DNA of 64,000 nucleotides from Cyclobacterium marinum DSM 745 (GTDB lineage Bacteria > Bacteroidota > Bacteroidia > Cytophagales > Cyclobacteriaceae). Shown in pieces: positions 26,757-34,829 of this stretch. The notes beneath the pieces are model-generated. The model did not search any database, was not told the DNA's origin, and was given only the letters and a program-made list of their open reading frames with translations. The DNA is taken from the NCBI RefSeq assembly GCF_000222485.1, contig NC_015914.1:3110501-3174500 (forward strand), read 5' to 3'. Both the position numbers and the translations under genes were made by a program. Position 1 is the first letter of the stretch; each line of letters begins with the position of its first letter.

Positions 26757-28109
26757 ATGAAAGATACAGCGCAACTACAGATTTTCAAAGACTTCGACGG
26801 ATATTCTCCAAAATATCATTTTTTTAAGAATTCGTTGTTTGGCCAGATAAAAGATTCCATCCCCTGGGATGAGCTCGCAGGATGTCTTCCGGCAGAGAAT
26901 ACAGGTCCGGGCGCTCCCAGGTGGTTTGATGCCAAGGGAATGTTTGGCATGATGTTCCTCAAAGCCTACCTCAATGTCAGCGACAGACAGCTCATCGAAA
27001 GGTTCAATACAGATTACAGTTTGCAGCTGTTCTGCGGCAAACTTCTGGCCGAGGACAAACAGATCAGGGATTATACCCTTATGACAGGGATAAGGGCCTA
27101 TATTGAAGATCACTGTGAATGGGAACAGGTTCAGTCAGTACTGCTCAACCACTGGAAAAAGGATGTGAACAATTCCCATGTACTTCTCATGGATGCCACC
27201 TGCTACGAGAGCTATATCCGCTTTCCTACCGATGTGAAACTTTTGTGGGAGTGCTGTGAATGGGTGTTTGAAAAGCAACTTTTCAGGTTGTGCAAGATCC
27301 TGAAGACCAAAAGGCCGCGTTCTAAATACCGGGAACAGAAGATTAAGCAGCTTGTCTATTTCAGGAAAAGGAGGAATACCCATAAAGAGACGCTTCGCAG
27401 AAGGAAATCGCTGGTCTACCTGTTGGAAAAAGGAATCGAGCAACTTCAGCAAATAATGGATATGTTCAGGGGAGAATGTATGAGGCCGGAAGATTTTGCC
27501 TGTTTGAGAACCATCAAGAAAATTCTGGTACAGCAGACATTTTTGTTGACCCACAAACCATCTGAGCTCAAAGACAGGATCGTTTCCCTTCACAAACCCT
27601 ATGTCAGGCCAATAGTAAGGGGAAAAGAAAACAAACCCGTGGAGTTCGGAATGAAGGTACACATGCTGCAGGTCGACGGGCTCTCTTTTATAGATAAGAT
27701 GAGTTTCAGAAACTTCAATGAATGTAAAAGGCTGAAAATCTCCGTGGTGAAACACAAAACAGTTTTCAAGGGAACAACACAGCTTGGCGCAGACCGAATA
27801 TATGCCACCAACGAAAACAGAAGATACTGTACCGGAAACAGCATATTCACCTGCTTCCCCAAAAAGGGTCCTAAAAACCACTCCAAAGCTGAAAAAATAC
27901 TCAGCAGCGAAATATCAAAGCAAAGGGCAACGGTAACGGAAGGTATTTTCGGAACCCACAAAGATCATTACGGGCTTAGAAAAATTAAAGTCCGGGGAGA
28001 AAAACGGGAGAAGCTGATGGTGCTTTTTGCAACCATGGCGGCCAACGCGGTAAAAATCGCAAAGAAAAGAAACCAGGAGGAGCCTGCACCAAGAGAGAAG
28101 GCAGCCTAA
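26757..28109 (+). CDS. DDE transposase, IS5/IS1182-like
   Basis: A 450-residue transposase with an N-terminal DUF772-type DNA-binding region (GAPRWFDAKGMFGMMFLKAYLNVSDRQLIERF, residues 53-83). The catalytic triad reads as Asp146 (LLMDATCY), Asp346 (LGADRIYA) and Glu395 (VTEGIFGTHKDHYGLRKIKVRG), the last with the Y-x2-R-x3-E-like spacing of IS4/IS5 relatives. A basic middle insert (about 180-220, rich in Arg and Lys) probably contacts DNA. Full length, no frameshift or premature stop, so potentially active. Its codons use more G and C than nearby genes, indicating recent arrival. It sits between fucP and uxaC without breaking either. Confidence 0.9.
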   Translation: MKDTAQLQIFKDFDGYSPKYHFFKNSLFGQIKDSIPWDELAGCLPAENTGPGAPRWFDAKGMFGMMFLKAYLNVSDRQLIERFNTDYSLQLFCGKLLAEDKQIRDYTLMTGIRAYIEDHCEWEQVQSVLLNHWKKDVNNSHVLLMDATCYESYIRFPTDVKLLWECCEWVFEKQLFRLCKILKTKRPRSKYREQKIKQLVYFRKRRNTHKETLRRRKSLVYLLEKGIEQLQQIMDMFRGECMRPEDFACLRTIKKILVQQTFLLTHKPSELKDRIVSLHKPYVRPIVRGKENKPVEFGMKVHMLQVDGLSFIDKMSFRNFNECKRLKISVVKHKTVFKGTTQLGADRIYATNENRRYCTGNSIFTCFPKKGPKNHSKAEKILSSEISKQRATVTEGIFGTHKDHYGLRKIKVRGEKREKLMVLFATMAANAVKIAKKRNQEEPAPREKAA

Positions 28110-28449
28110 AGAGAAAAACGATCAAAAAATCTTTATCGTGGGATACCTATGCCCATTGGATAAAAGGTCAAAGAAAACCTACCCAATGCTCCACCAAATT
28201 GCACTTTACCGTAGTCGAATTGTACTGCTGATCAGAAGACAAACACACAAACTAACCACGAAGAGATTAGTTTATCCTTACGTGGTCAAATTTTATCGAA
28301 TTTTCCAACAAGCCCTACTTAGCATGGAGCTTTTTTATGGGGTCGGTAATCTCTGTACTGGAAGAATTATTCAATCAATAGACTTAGGAATTGAAGACCT
28401 ATTGAATATATTCACCTCAATGCTGGCTGAATAATTCTCGTGATGAGGT
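28110..28449. other. IS right flank and intergenic region
   Basis: This 340-bp stretch holds the IS right end and the downstream side of uxaC. A perfect AAACTAA/TTAGTTT inverted repeat and an ACCACG/CGTGGT pair overlap near 28249-28288. A 98-codon open frame spans the right repeat but its product has no recognisable features, and I do not accept it. Confidence 0.35.
28306..28338. repeat. Right imperfect terminal inverted repeat of the IS
   Basis: Reads CAACAAGCCCTACTTAGCAT then GGAGCTTTTTTAT, the reverse complement of the left repeat apart from one 4-base gap and a few substitutions. It lies about 200 bp beyond the transposase stop. Confidence 0.5.
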
Positions 28450-29877
28450 TTAGTAGAAGCCAAAATAGTTTCTGGCATTTCGGTAGCAAATATCTTCCAC
28501 CATTTGTCCCAACCACTTTTCATCGGCAGGTAGTTCTCCATTGCTGACATCTTGCCCGATTAGGTTACAAAGGATCCTTCTAAAGTATTCATGTCTTGGG
28601 AAAGATAAGAAGCTTCTGCTGTCTGTAAGCATACCTACAAAGCAACTTAGAATCCCCATGTTAGAAAGGGTGTTGATTTGTTTTTCCATGCCATCTTTTT
28701 GGTCAAGGTACCACCATCCGGAGCCAAACTGAACTTTACCTTTAATAGAACCATCATTGAAATTCCCAACCATTGTGGCCATTACTTCATTGTCTGAAGG
28801 ATTAAGGTTGTATAAAATGGTTTTAGACAATTGATCTGTGCTGTCCAGGTTGTTAAGGAATTTGGCCAAAGCTACACTTTGTGAAAAATCTCCAATGGAA
28901 TCAAATCCGGTGTCAGGTCCCAGTATTCTAAGCATCCTTTCATTGGTGTTTCTCAGGGCCCCCAGATGATATTGTTGTGTCCAACTTTTGGCATGGTACA
29001 TTTTGCTGAGGGCGGTAAGAGTTTTAAATTTAAAAAACCTCACCTCATCCGGCTGAAGACTTTCACCTTTTTTGATGCTTGCAAACAAGGTGTCAATAGC
29101 GTATTTTTCATTTTCATAAAAGTACAATTGCTCAAGTCCATGGTCTGAAAGTCTGCCTCCATTTTCATGGAAGTAGGCTACTCGATTTTCTAAAGCAGCC
29201 AACAGGTCATCAAAAGTGTTAATGGTCAGTCCGCTTGCATTTGCTAACTTTTCTAAATAAGAAATGTATGCACTCTGATTTTCTACCGCATAGGCCTTAT
29301 CAGGCCTGAATGTGGGAAGTAATTTTATGGCGATATTATCAGCTTTAGCCTTTTGATGATATTCCAGGCTGTCAATGGGATCGTCCGTTGTGCATACTAC
29401 TTCAACGTTCATTTTTGACAATAAGCCTCTGGTGCTGTATTCTTTTTGCTGGAGTAAGTTGGTAGTGGTGTTATAGATTTCTGAGGCTGAACTTTCATTC
29501 AACAATTTGTCTATGCCAAAATAGCCTTTTAGTTCGAGATGGGTCCAGTGGTACAATGGGTTTCGCATGGTTTGCGGAACAATTTTCGCCCAATTTTCAA
29601 ATTTCTCCTGATCACTGGAGTCACCGGTAATGTATTTTTCATCGACACCCAGCGTCCTCATGGCACGCCATTTATAGTGGTCACCTTCTAGCCAAATCGT
29701 AGACATGTTATTGAACTGTCTGTCCAAAGCAATGTCTTTTGGAGAAAGGTGACAATGGTAATCAATGATTGGCATTTTCTTCGCATAATCATGATATAAC
29801 CTTTTGGCAAAATCAGTTTTTAGAAGAAAATCTTCAGTTAGGAAAGTGTTATTAGAAGGTTTTACTGTGTCTTGCAT
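28450..29877 (-). CDS. uxaC: Glucuronate isomerase
   Basis: A 475-residue cytoplasmic uronate isomerase interconverting D-glucuronate and D-fructuronate (also galacturonate/tagaturonate). Its amidohydrolase-like fold shows the YHCHLSPKDIA metal-binding motif near residue 38, WLEGDHYKWRAMR near 60-72, THLELKGYFGID, CTTDDPIDSLEYH near 165, and the C-terminal GWWYLDQKDGMEKQ and ILSCFVGMLTDSRSFLSFPRHEYFRR. Length is standard for UxaC (about 470). Upstream lies a CAATCGATTG palindrome 74 bp before the start, shared with the divergent isomerase-like gene. No uxuA, uxuB or kdgK genes are in the window, so the pathway is completed elsewhere. Confidence 0.95.
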   Translation of the reverse strand: MQDTVKPSNNTFLTEDFLLKTDFAKRLYHDYAKKMPIIDYHCHLSPKDIALDRQFNNMSTIWLEGDHYKWRAMRTLGVDEKYITGDSSDQEKFENWAKIVPQTMRNPLYHWTHLELKGYFGIDKLLNESSASEIYNTTTNLLQQKEYSTRGLLSKMNVEVVCTTDDPIDSLEYHQKAKADNIAIKLLPTFRPDKAYAVENQSAYISYLEKLANASGLTINTFDDLLAALENRVAYFHENGGRLSDHGLEQLYFYENEKYAIDTLFASIKKGESLQPDEVRFFKFKTLTALSKMYHAKSWTQQYHLGALRNTNERMLRILGPDTGFDSIGDFSQSVALAKFLNNLDSTDQLSKTILYNLNPSDNEVMATMVGNFNDGSIKGKVQFGSGWWYLDQKDGMEKQINTLSNMGILSCFVGMLTDSRSFLSFPRHEYFRRILCNLIGQDVSNGELPADEKWLGQMVEDICYRNARNYFGFY

Positions 29878-29950
29878 TATCTGTTCTTTTAATCTAATAG
29901 TAATATTAAAAATTTATTTTTGCTTATTCCAGCCTTTTGAGGGATTTAGC

Positions 29951-29960
29951 CAATCGATTG
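29951..29960. promoter_or_regulatory. Palindromic operator candidate CAATCGATTG (site 1)
   Basis: A 10-bp perfect palindrome in the divergent gap between uxaC and the Tat-exported sugar isomerase-like gene. The central CG and symmetric halves are typical of LacI-family operators. The same core, followed by CA, recurs at 32627-32638. No LacI gene is in the window. Confidence 0.5.
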
Positions 29961-30116
29961 CATAAATAAAAATTGGATAAATATTCATGAGGTTCCTCTT
30001 TTGTTGGTTATCTTGGTAAGGAAACGCGTCTATAGTCTATATTTATACTTACTTTCAATAAAAAATAATGTTAAAAATGATTATTTCAGTATTTTATAAT
30101 TTATTCATTTAATAAT

Positions 30117-31013
30117 ATGAGCCAAAAACCAAGAAGAAGTTTTTTGAAAAAAGGACTAGGGATGACAGCTTTACCGTTAATGGGTTTTGCACCCATGTCT
30201 GAACTACCCAAGGGACAAGATAAAAACCTTAAGCTTAGTTTGAATGCCTATTCTTTCAATTCACCCTTAAAAGACAAGTCACTTTCGCTTGATGGTTTGT
30301 TTAATTTTTGTGCAGAAAACGCTATACCTGCCATTGATTTAACAGCTTATTATATCGAGACTTACCCTGAGGTACCTAACGATAGGTTGCTTTATGACAT
30401 CAAAAAAATGGCCCATTATAGCGGATTAGACATTAGTGGTACTGGGGTTAGGAATGATTTTACTTTGGAAAATGCAGCCCAGAGGAATAAGGAAATTAAG
30501 CATGTGAAAGATTGGATAATTGCAGCCTCGAAAATGGGTGCTCCGGTACTTCGTGTTTTTGCAGGAAAGACAGAAGCTCAAGGGGTCAAATGGAAGGAGC
30601 TTGCTGATGGAGTGATTGAAGCTATGCAGGAATGTGCTTCCTTTGGGGCTCAGCATGGGGTGATAGTTGCCATGCAAAATCACAATGATTTTATTAAATC
30701 TGCTGATCAAGTGAATTATATCATGGAGAATGTGGGTGAAGAATGGTTTGGCTTGGTATTAGATGTGGGGAGTTATTCATTAAAAGATCCTTATGAAGAA
30801 ATAAGTGAAAATATTCATCATGCGGTCAATTGGCAGATCAAGGAAAACATTAACCATTTTGGTGAGCAAAAACCTGTAGAATTAAAACGATTGATAAAAA
30901 TTATCAATAGGAGTGATTACAATGGTTATCTGCCCATTGAAACTTTGGGGCCGGGAGATCCTTTTGAAAAAGTGAAAAAATTTCTCAAAGCAGTAAAGAA
31001 AGCGATGGGCTGA
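30117..31013 (+). CDS. Tat-exported sugar phosphate isomerase/epimerase-like TIM-barrel protein
   Basis: A 298-residue protein of the xylose-isomerase-like TIM-barrel (AP endonuclease 2) superfamily. The N-terminus has a twin-arginine signal, KPRRSFLKKGLGMTALPLMG, so it is folded in the cytoplasm and exported. Barrel landmarks include AIDLTAYYIETYPEVP, VLRVFAGKTEAQGVKWKEL, GVIVAMQNHNDF, WFGLVLDVGSYSL and GYLPIETLGPGDPFEKV, with Glu, Asp and His residues in metal-binding positions. Such exported proteins often sit with DUF1080 proteins in glycoside-oxidation operons, where they may isomerise or hydrate 3-keto sugars. It converges on a DUF1080 gene, with a bidirectional terminator between. The activity is inferred. 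Confidence 0.82.
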   Translation: MSQKPRRSFLKKGLGMTALPLMGFAPMSELPKGQDKNLKLSLNAYSFNSPLKDKSLSLDGLFNFCAENAIPAIDLTAYYIETYPEVPNDRLLYDIKKMAHYSGLDISGTGVRNDFTLENAAQRNKEIKHVKDWIIAASKMGAPVLRVFAGKTEAQGVKWKELADGVIEAMQECASFGAQHGVIVAMQNHNDFIKSADQVNYIMENVGEEWFGLVLDVGSYSLKDPYEEISENIHHAVNWQIKENINHFGEQKPVELKRLIKIINRSDYNGYLPIETLGPGDPFEKVKKFLKAVKKAMG

Positions 31014-31092
31014 AGTGGCATTATGAGAAATATAGCAATGCCCAAATAAAGAGTCGACTAATCCGGTCTTAAACAGGATGAAAAGAAGCAAT

Positions 31093-31126
31093 AAAAAAAG
31101 GTAAGCTGGATAGCCTACCTTTTTTT
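31093..31126. terminator. Bidirectional intrinsic terminator
   Basis: AAAAAAAGGTA (31093-31103) pairs with TACCTTTTTTT (31116-31126), with a further GC pair inside. A-run on one side and T-run on the other serve both the isomerase-like gene and the convergent DUF1080 gene. Confidence 0.8.
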
Positions 31127-31139
31127 ATTAGGAATTACC

Positions 31140-32525
31140 TTATTTCAATTCCTTAAGTTTAATGTTTTTGTAGTGAACTTCATCACCATGATCTTGAAGT
31201 AGGATATGACCTTGTTCTGCTTCTCCAAAATTATCCCATTTCGCATATTTACTTTCAGCAACCAAAGCTCTGAACTCATCAGACCCTCTAGTGTATTCCA
31301 CCACTTTAAGGCCATTGATGTAATGCTCAACTTTGTTGTCAGGATATACGATCAAACGCCCTTTGTTCCATTCGCCTATTGGACGTACGAATCGAGATTG
31401 TTTATCTGCTTTGATTAAATCATACAATGAAGCTAATGTCCGGTTACCATCCTTGCCTTTTTTTGCATCTGGATGTCTTTCATCGTCAAGAATTTGGTAT
31501 TCTAAGCCAATTGCAGATCCCGCGTTGTTTTCATTTAAAGTAACAAAATATTTGACACCACTATTTGCACCTTCTGTAATCTTAAAGTCAAAAGCCAAGT
31601 CAAATGCACTGTATTGATTTTCGGTAACAATGTCGCCGGCATTTGCAGATTCTCTGCCATCAGAAGACTCTATTGTAAGCACGCCATCATTGATGGTCCA
31701 GCCTTTTTCAGGGAAAGTTTCAGCTTTGGCACTTCTCCATCCATTGCTTGTTTTACCGTCAAAAAGTAATTTCCATCCATTGTCCTCTTCATATGAAGTC
31801 AAAGTGTTGTCAATAGTACTGACCACAAAAACTTCATTTTTGAAAGGCGTTGGTGTTAGGTTTTCAGTTTGAATTCGGATATTTCTGAAATAGGTCTTTT
31901 TGCCAGCATTTTCAGGGTTTTTACCTATTCCATGAACTTGTAAAGCAATGAAACCAGTTGCATCCATATCGTCTACGAGGTAGGCAACTTCTTGTCCATT
32001 TACCCAAGTTTTAAGCGTATTTCCGATAAATTCAATTCTATAAGTATTGAATTCACCTAGTTTGAAAGCACTTCTTGCTTCAGGGTTGTAGGTCAATGGG
32101 TATAACCATCCTCTTCTGGCTTCATCATATACTCCACCGGACCAAGCTCTTTCTTTTGGATCGCATTCAACTTGGTAGCCAAAAACTCTACCGGCGCCAT
32201 CATTAGCATCAGGGTTGTATTGGCCTCTGGCCATCACTCCTGAATTGCTTGACTCGTCATCCACTCGGATGTCTAATTCTAAAATAAAATCCCCGTAAGT
32301 CTTGTCAGTAACTAAGAAGGAATTTGGGGTATTTGGGACAGAAGTGCCGACAATGACTCCGTCTACTACTTCAAATTCGGCAACCCCATCCAGCTGATGC
32401 CAGCCATTTAAGGTTTCTCCGTCAAATAAATTTGTCCATCCGTCTTCCGTTTCTGCTGTCTTTTGCCCACAAGAGACCAAAAAGAAAATAGACAAGACAA
32501 AGAAACTTAAAATTTGTTTGTTCAT
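31140..32525 (-). CDS. Lipoprotein with two DUF1080 (3-keto-disaccharide hydrolase) domains
   Basis: A 461-residue lipoprotein (signal MNKQILSFFVLSIFFLVSC, Cys19). Two tandem DUF1080 jelly-roll domains follow: residues about 28-220 (GWTNLFDGETLNGWHQLDG, NSGVMARGQYN, FRNIRIQ) and about 245-461 (GWKLLFDGKTSNGWRSAKA, NSGVKYFV, YKNIKLKELK). Pfam names the family 3-keto-disaccharide hydrolase, and members act on 3-keto-glycosides. The first domain has more of the usual acidic and His positions, so one copy may be catalytic and the other binding; this is a guess. It lies at the outer surface or periplasm. A CAATCGATTG operator candidate is 102 bp upstream of the start. Confidence 0.87.
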   Translation of the reverse strand: MNKQILSFFVLSIFFLVSCGQKTAETEDGWTNLFDGETLNGWHQLDGVAEFEVVDGVIVGTSVPNTPNSFLVTDKTYGDFILELDIRVDDESSNSGVMARGQYNPDANDGAGRVFGYQVECDPKERAWSGGVYDEARRGWLYPLTYNPEARSAFKLGEFNTYRIEFIGNTLKTWVNGQEVAYLVDDMDATGFIALQVHGIGKNPENAGKKTYFRNIRIQTENLTPTPFKNEVFVVSTIDNTLTSYEEDNGWKLLFDGKTSNGWRSAKAETFPEKGWTINDGVLTIESSDGRESANAGDIVTENQYSAFDLAFDFKITEGANSGVKYFVTLNENNAGSAIGLEYQILDDERHPDAKKGKDGNRTLASLYDLIKADKQSRFVRPIGEWNKGRLIVYPDNKVEHYINGLKVVEYTRGSDEFRALVAESKYAKWDNFGEAEQGHILLQDHGDEVHYKNIKLKELK

Positions 32526-32626
32526 GATATAGGTTATTTTTATTGTAAATTCAATTTTACCTCAATCTATTGACAGTATTGAGGGATGTAAAGATAAACA
32601 ATATCTTATAAAAATATAATTTATAG

Positions 32627-32638
32627 GCAATCGATTGC
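32627..32638. promoter_or_regulatory. Palindromic operator candidate GCAATCGATTGC (site 2)
   Basis: A 12-bp perfect palindrome upstream of the two-domain DUF1080 gene, containing the same CAATCGATTG core as 29951-29960 and likewise followed by CA. This supports a shared LacI-type regulator for the catabolic island. Confidence 0.55.
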
Positions 32639-32844
32639 AGGCATAAATATTAAAGGTAAAAATAGATTTAACAAAATCTTGATAGGAGATAAAAGAATGG
32701 ACAGAAGGGGAGTAGGATTTGGTATTACCCGAATGATAAAATATGAATCAAAGGCCAGTTTTATAACCGAAAGTAAGCAAGCTGTTTGGGAATTCAAGCC
32801 TGCAATTGAATACCTATAATGATTTCGGTTTTAACTAACATTGT

Positions 32845-32890
32845 AAAAAAGGCCAACAAAGAAGACAAATGTTCTACTTTGTTGGCCTTT
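32845..32890 (-). terminator. Intrinsic terminator of the universal stress protein gene
   Basis: AAAGGCCAACAAAG (32848-32861) pairs perfectly with CTTTGTTGGCCTTT (32877-32890). Read leftward, the 14-bp stem is followed by a U-run (A-run at 32845-32850 on the plus strand). Confidence 0.85.
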
Positions 32891-32940
32891 CTAAATGATA
32901 AACTATCTCTATTGAGCATTCTTCTAAAAAAGTGCTTTAA

Positions 32941-33768
32941 TTATTCAAACTTCACGCTCAAAACTGGGATTTCAGACTTATATAAGACTGTATCTGTAAC
33001 TCCAATTTGGTAAGCAGAATTTGATTTCCGAAGGTTGGAAGCGATAGCTATGATTCCGGCCTTTTCTTTTTCGGCAAATGCAATAATGCCTTTTTCCACC
33101 TCCTCATGATTATAGATATGTCGATGGATCAATAATTCTTCTTGACCGTAAGCGTACTCACTCATTCGCTCTTCTGCCTTCCCTGTATCTATAAAGTTTT
33201 CCGGGGTATTGACATAAAGGAAATAAACAACTGTTCGAATGCTTTTAATAAATGGCTTTAACCTAACAAATGCCGGTTTACTGATTTCATTAAAAAGGGA
33301 GGCAAAGACCAGTTTTTTCATGGCTCTACCATCCACTATATTTTTCACTGCCAATACAGGGCAATAGGCATTCCTGAAAACCTTTTGGGTGGTAGATCCT
33401 ACAAATTTTCCCGGCTCCCTGTTTTTACCGTAAGCACCGATAACGATTAAATCTGCATTTTGCTTATGAGCTAAATCCGTAAGCACTTGGTAGGGGACAC
33501 CTATCTCCACTACAGCTTCTATAGGCGTATTCTTGATTTTATGAGTAGCAACAAATTTTTTTAATTTATCCTTGGCCTCAGCTTCTAAATCTAAAATTTC
33601 TTGATTTTTAATCTTCTCAGAAGTAGAAAGATTTGCCCAGTCAAGATCAGATTGAATTACATTCAAGCAAGTAATAGTGGCATCACCTTTACTTGCGATT
33701 TTGGCAGCACTATAAAAAGCGTTTTCAGAATAGCGTGAAAAGTCGATGGGTACAATGATACGTTTCAT
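32941..33768 (-). CDS. Universal stress protein with two UspA domains
   Basis: A 275-residue cytoplasmic protein with two UspA-like domains (about 1-148 and 155-275). The first domain begins KRIIVPIDFSRYSENAF and ends with the ATP-binding loop GAYGKNREPGKFVGSTT, of the G-x2-G-x9-G-S/T type. The second domain has lost the clear loop (AIASNLRKSNSAYQIGVTDT), as is common in tandem Usp proteins. Usp proteins modulate stress tolerance; specific targets are unknown. It has its own strong terminator and 165 bp of upstream DNA, so it seems monocistronic within the catabolic island. Confidence 0.9.
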   Translation of the reverse strand: MKRIIVPIDFSRYSENAFYSAAKIASKGDATITCLNVIQSDLDWANLSTSEKIKNQEILDLEAEAKDKLKKFVATHKIKNTPIEAVVEIGVPYQVLTDLAHKQNADLIVIGAYGKNREPGKFVGSTTQKVFRNAYCPVLAVKNIVDGRAMKKLVFASLFNEISKPAFVRLKPFIKSIRTVVYFLYVNTPENFIDTGKAEERMSEYAYGQEELLIHRHIYNHEEVEKGIIAFAEKEKAGIIAIASNLRKSNSAYQIGVTDTVLYKSEIPVLSVKFE

Positions 33769-33933
33769 GGTTATTTTGTTCTAAATCCTAGATAATTTGT
33801 GGCTGTCGTTAAATCCTACTGTTAATATTGCAGACTTAACTATTACCCAAAGTAAATGAATTATTTTAAGACAAAACATGATAAATATCACCTCAATACT
33901 TGAAGTTTATCTACTTCATGCCATATAATGAAA

Positions 33934-34530
33934 TTATAGCTTTCCAATTTTTATATCTCTGAAATCTATACTCATGTCATTTCCCGGGTGCAATTGAAGT
34001 CCTATGGGGCCCTTTTCCGGCATGTTTTCTGACTGGTAAGTCACCACCTCTTTGCCATTTAGCCAAACTGTGTAGCTTTGGCCAACCGCCTTTATCTTCA
34101 TGCTATTCCAATCGTTCTTCTTTAAAAGATCTTGAACACCACTGGCTTCTTTGGGATAAGATTTTCCCGGAATGTAAGGAGACCCGGTCATGTCTCTTTT
34201 TAATGATCCGGAGATTCCTATTTGTATTTGATCTTTATCAGATCTTAAGAATACGCCTGAATCAACTGTTCCTTTACCCATTAAAAAATCCAACTCTAAA
34301 ATAAAGTCTCCATATTCTTTCTTTGTCCATAAAGTGGAGCCGGTATTGGTAGGGTCGTTTTCAGTGTGGATTTTCCCATCTTTAACTTCCCACCAAATAT
34401 TTTCTTCAGGGGTCACTTCCCAACCTTTTAGGTTTTTTCCATTAAATATGGATTTCATTTTTACCTCTTGGGCAATTCCTTGGGTGGAAATCAGGCAAAT
34501 TAAAAATAGGAAAGGGAGTAATTTTTTCAT
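33934..34530 (-). CDS. Secreted single-domain DUF1080 protein
   Basis: A 198-residue protein with a Sec signal (MKKLLPFLFLICLISTQGIAQ) and one DUF1080 domain. Landmarks are KSIFNGKNLKGWEVTPEENIWW, YGDFILELDFLMGKGTVDSGVFLRS, NDWNSMKIKAVGQSYTVWLNGKEV and GPIGLQLHPGNDMSIDFRDIKIGKL. It is the shorter relative of the two-domain lipoprotein about 1.4 kb away and lacks a lipobox, so it should be soluble in the periplasm or outer-membrane associated through other contacts. It probably acts on 3-keto-glycosides by family precedent. It is separated from neighbours by 165 bp and 299 bp gaps. Confidence 0.87.
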   Translation of the reverse strand: MKKLLPFLFLICLISTQGIAQEVKMKSIFNGKNLKGWEVTPEENIWWEVKDGKIHTENDPTNTGSTLWTKKEYGDFILELDFLMGKGTVDSGVFLRSDKDQIQIGISGSLKRDMTGSPYIPGKSYPKEASGVQDLLKKNDWNSMKIKAVGQSYTVWLNGKEVVTYQSENMPEKGPIGLQLHPGNDMSIDFRDIKIGKL

Positions 34531-34829
34531 TTTCTTTTTGGTTTGGTTATGGTTTATTTTGACATTCTCTGTTCTTCCTTCCCTAAGTATAGGAAGATAT
34601 GGATGATTTTCTATTATTATCGTTTCCTTTAATAATGAAAATTACTTTTTATTATAACATATGCCCTATTGGTGTTGATTTGAATAATGGCCATTGCTAG
34701 TTGTTATTTGTGTTAACCATTGGCTATTGGACTAAAATAAATTGAAGATCAATGCTTAACTTTCTCAAGTAGTGCTTTGACTTCTATCAAAACACCATAG
34801 TGAAAGGAAAAGAATTTATCAATTATATC

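Larger units (their letters stand above)
26589..28338 (+). mobile_element. Insertion sequence, IS5/IS1182-type, about 1.75 kb
   Basis: Bounded by an imperfect inverted repeat: left 26589-26625 and right 28306-28338, sharing ATAAAAAAGCTCCAT, then CTAA, TAGGGCTT and TTG, with one 4-base indel and a few mismatches. The repeats enclose a single DDE transposase gene. The length fits IS1182-group elements. I could not find a matching target-site duplication outside the repeats, so the exact ends remain uncertain and might lie nearer the transposase. The gene is visibly richer in G and C than its surroundings, consistent with acquisition. Confidence 0.6.
32526..32940. other. Intergenic region with operator and terminator
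   Basis: A 415-bp gap between two leftward genes. It contains the operator candidate at 32627-32638 near its left end and the terminator of the universal-stress-protein gene at 32845-32890. An open frame at 32819-33013 only reads through the terminator and is not a gene. No other structure seen. Confidence 0.5.

Noticed and set aside
27135..27881. 248-codon leftward frame inside the transposase gene
   Set aside because: It lies fully antisense to the transposase, which has an intact DDE triad; no independent support.
28138..28434. 98-codon rightward open frame after the transposase
   Set aside because: It spans the IS right repeat, has no recognisable domain and a composition like translated non-coding DNA.
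32819..33013. 64-codon rightward frame across the Usp terminator
   Set aside because: It reads through the hairpin and the antisense end of the Usp gene.
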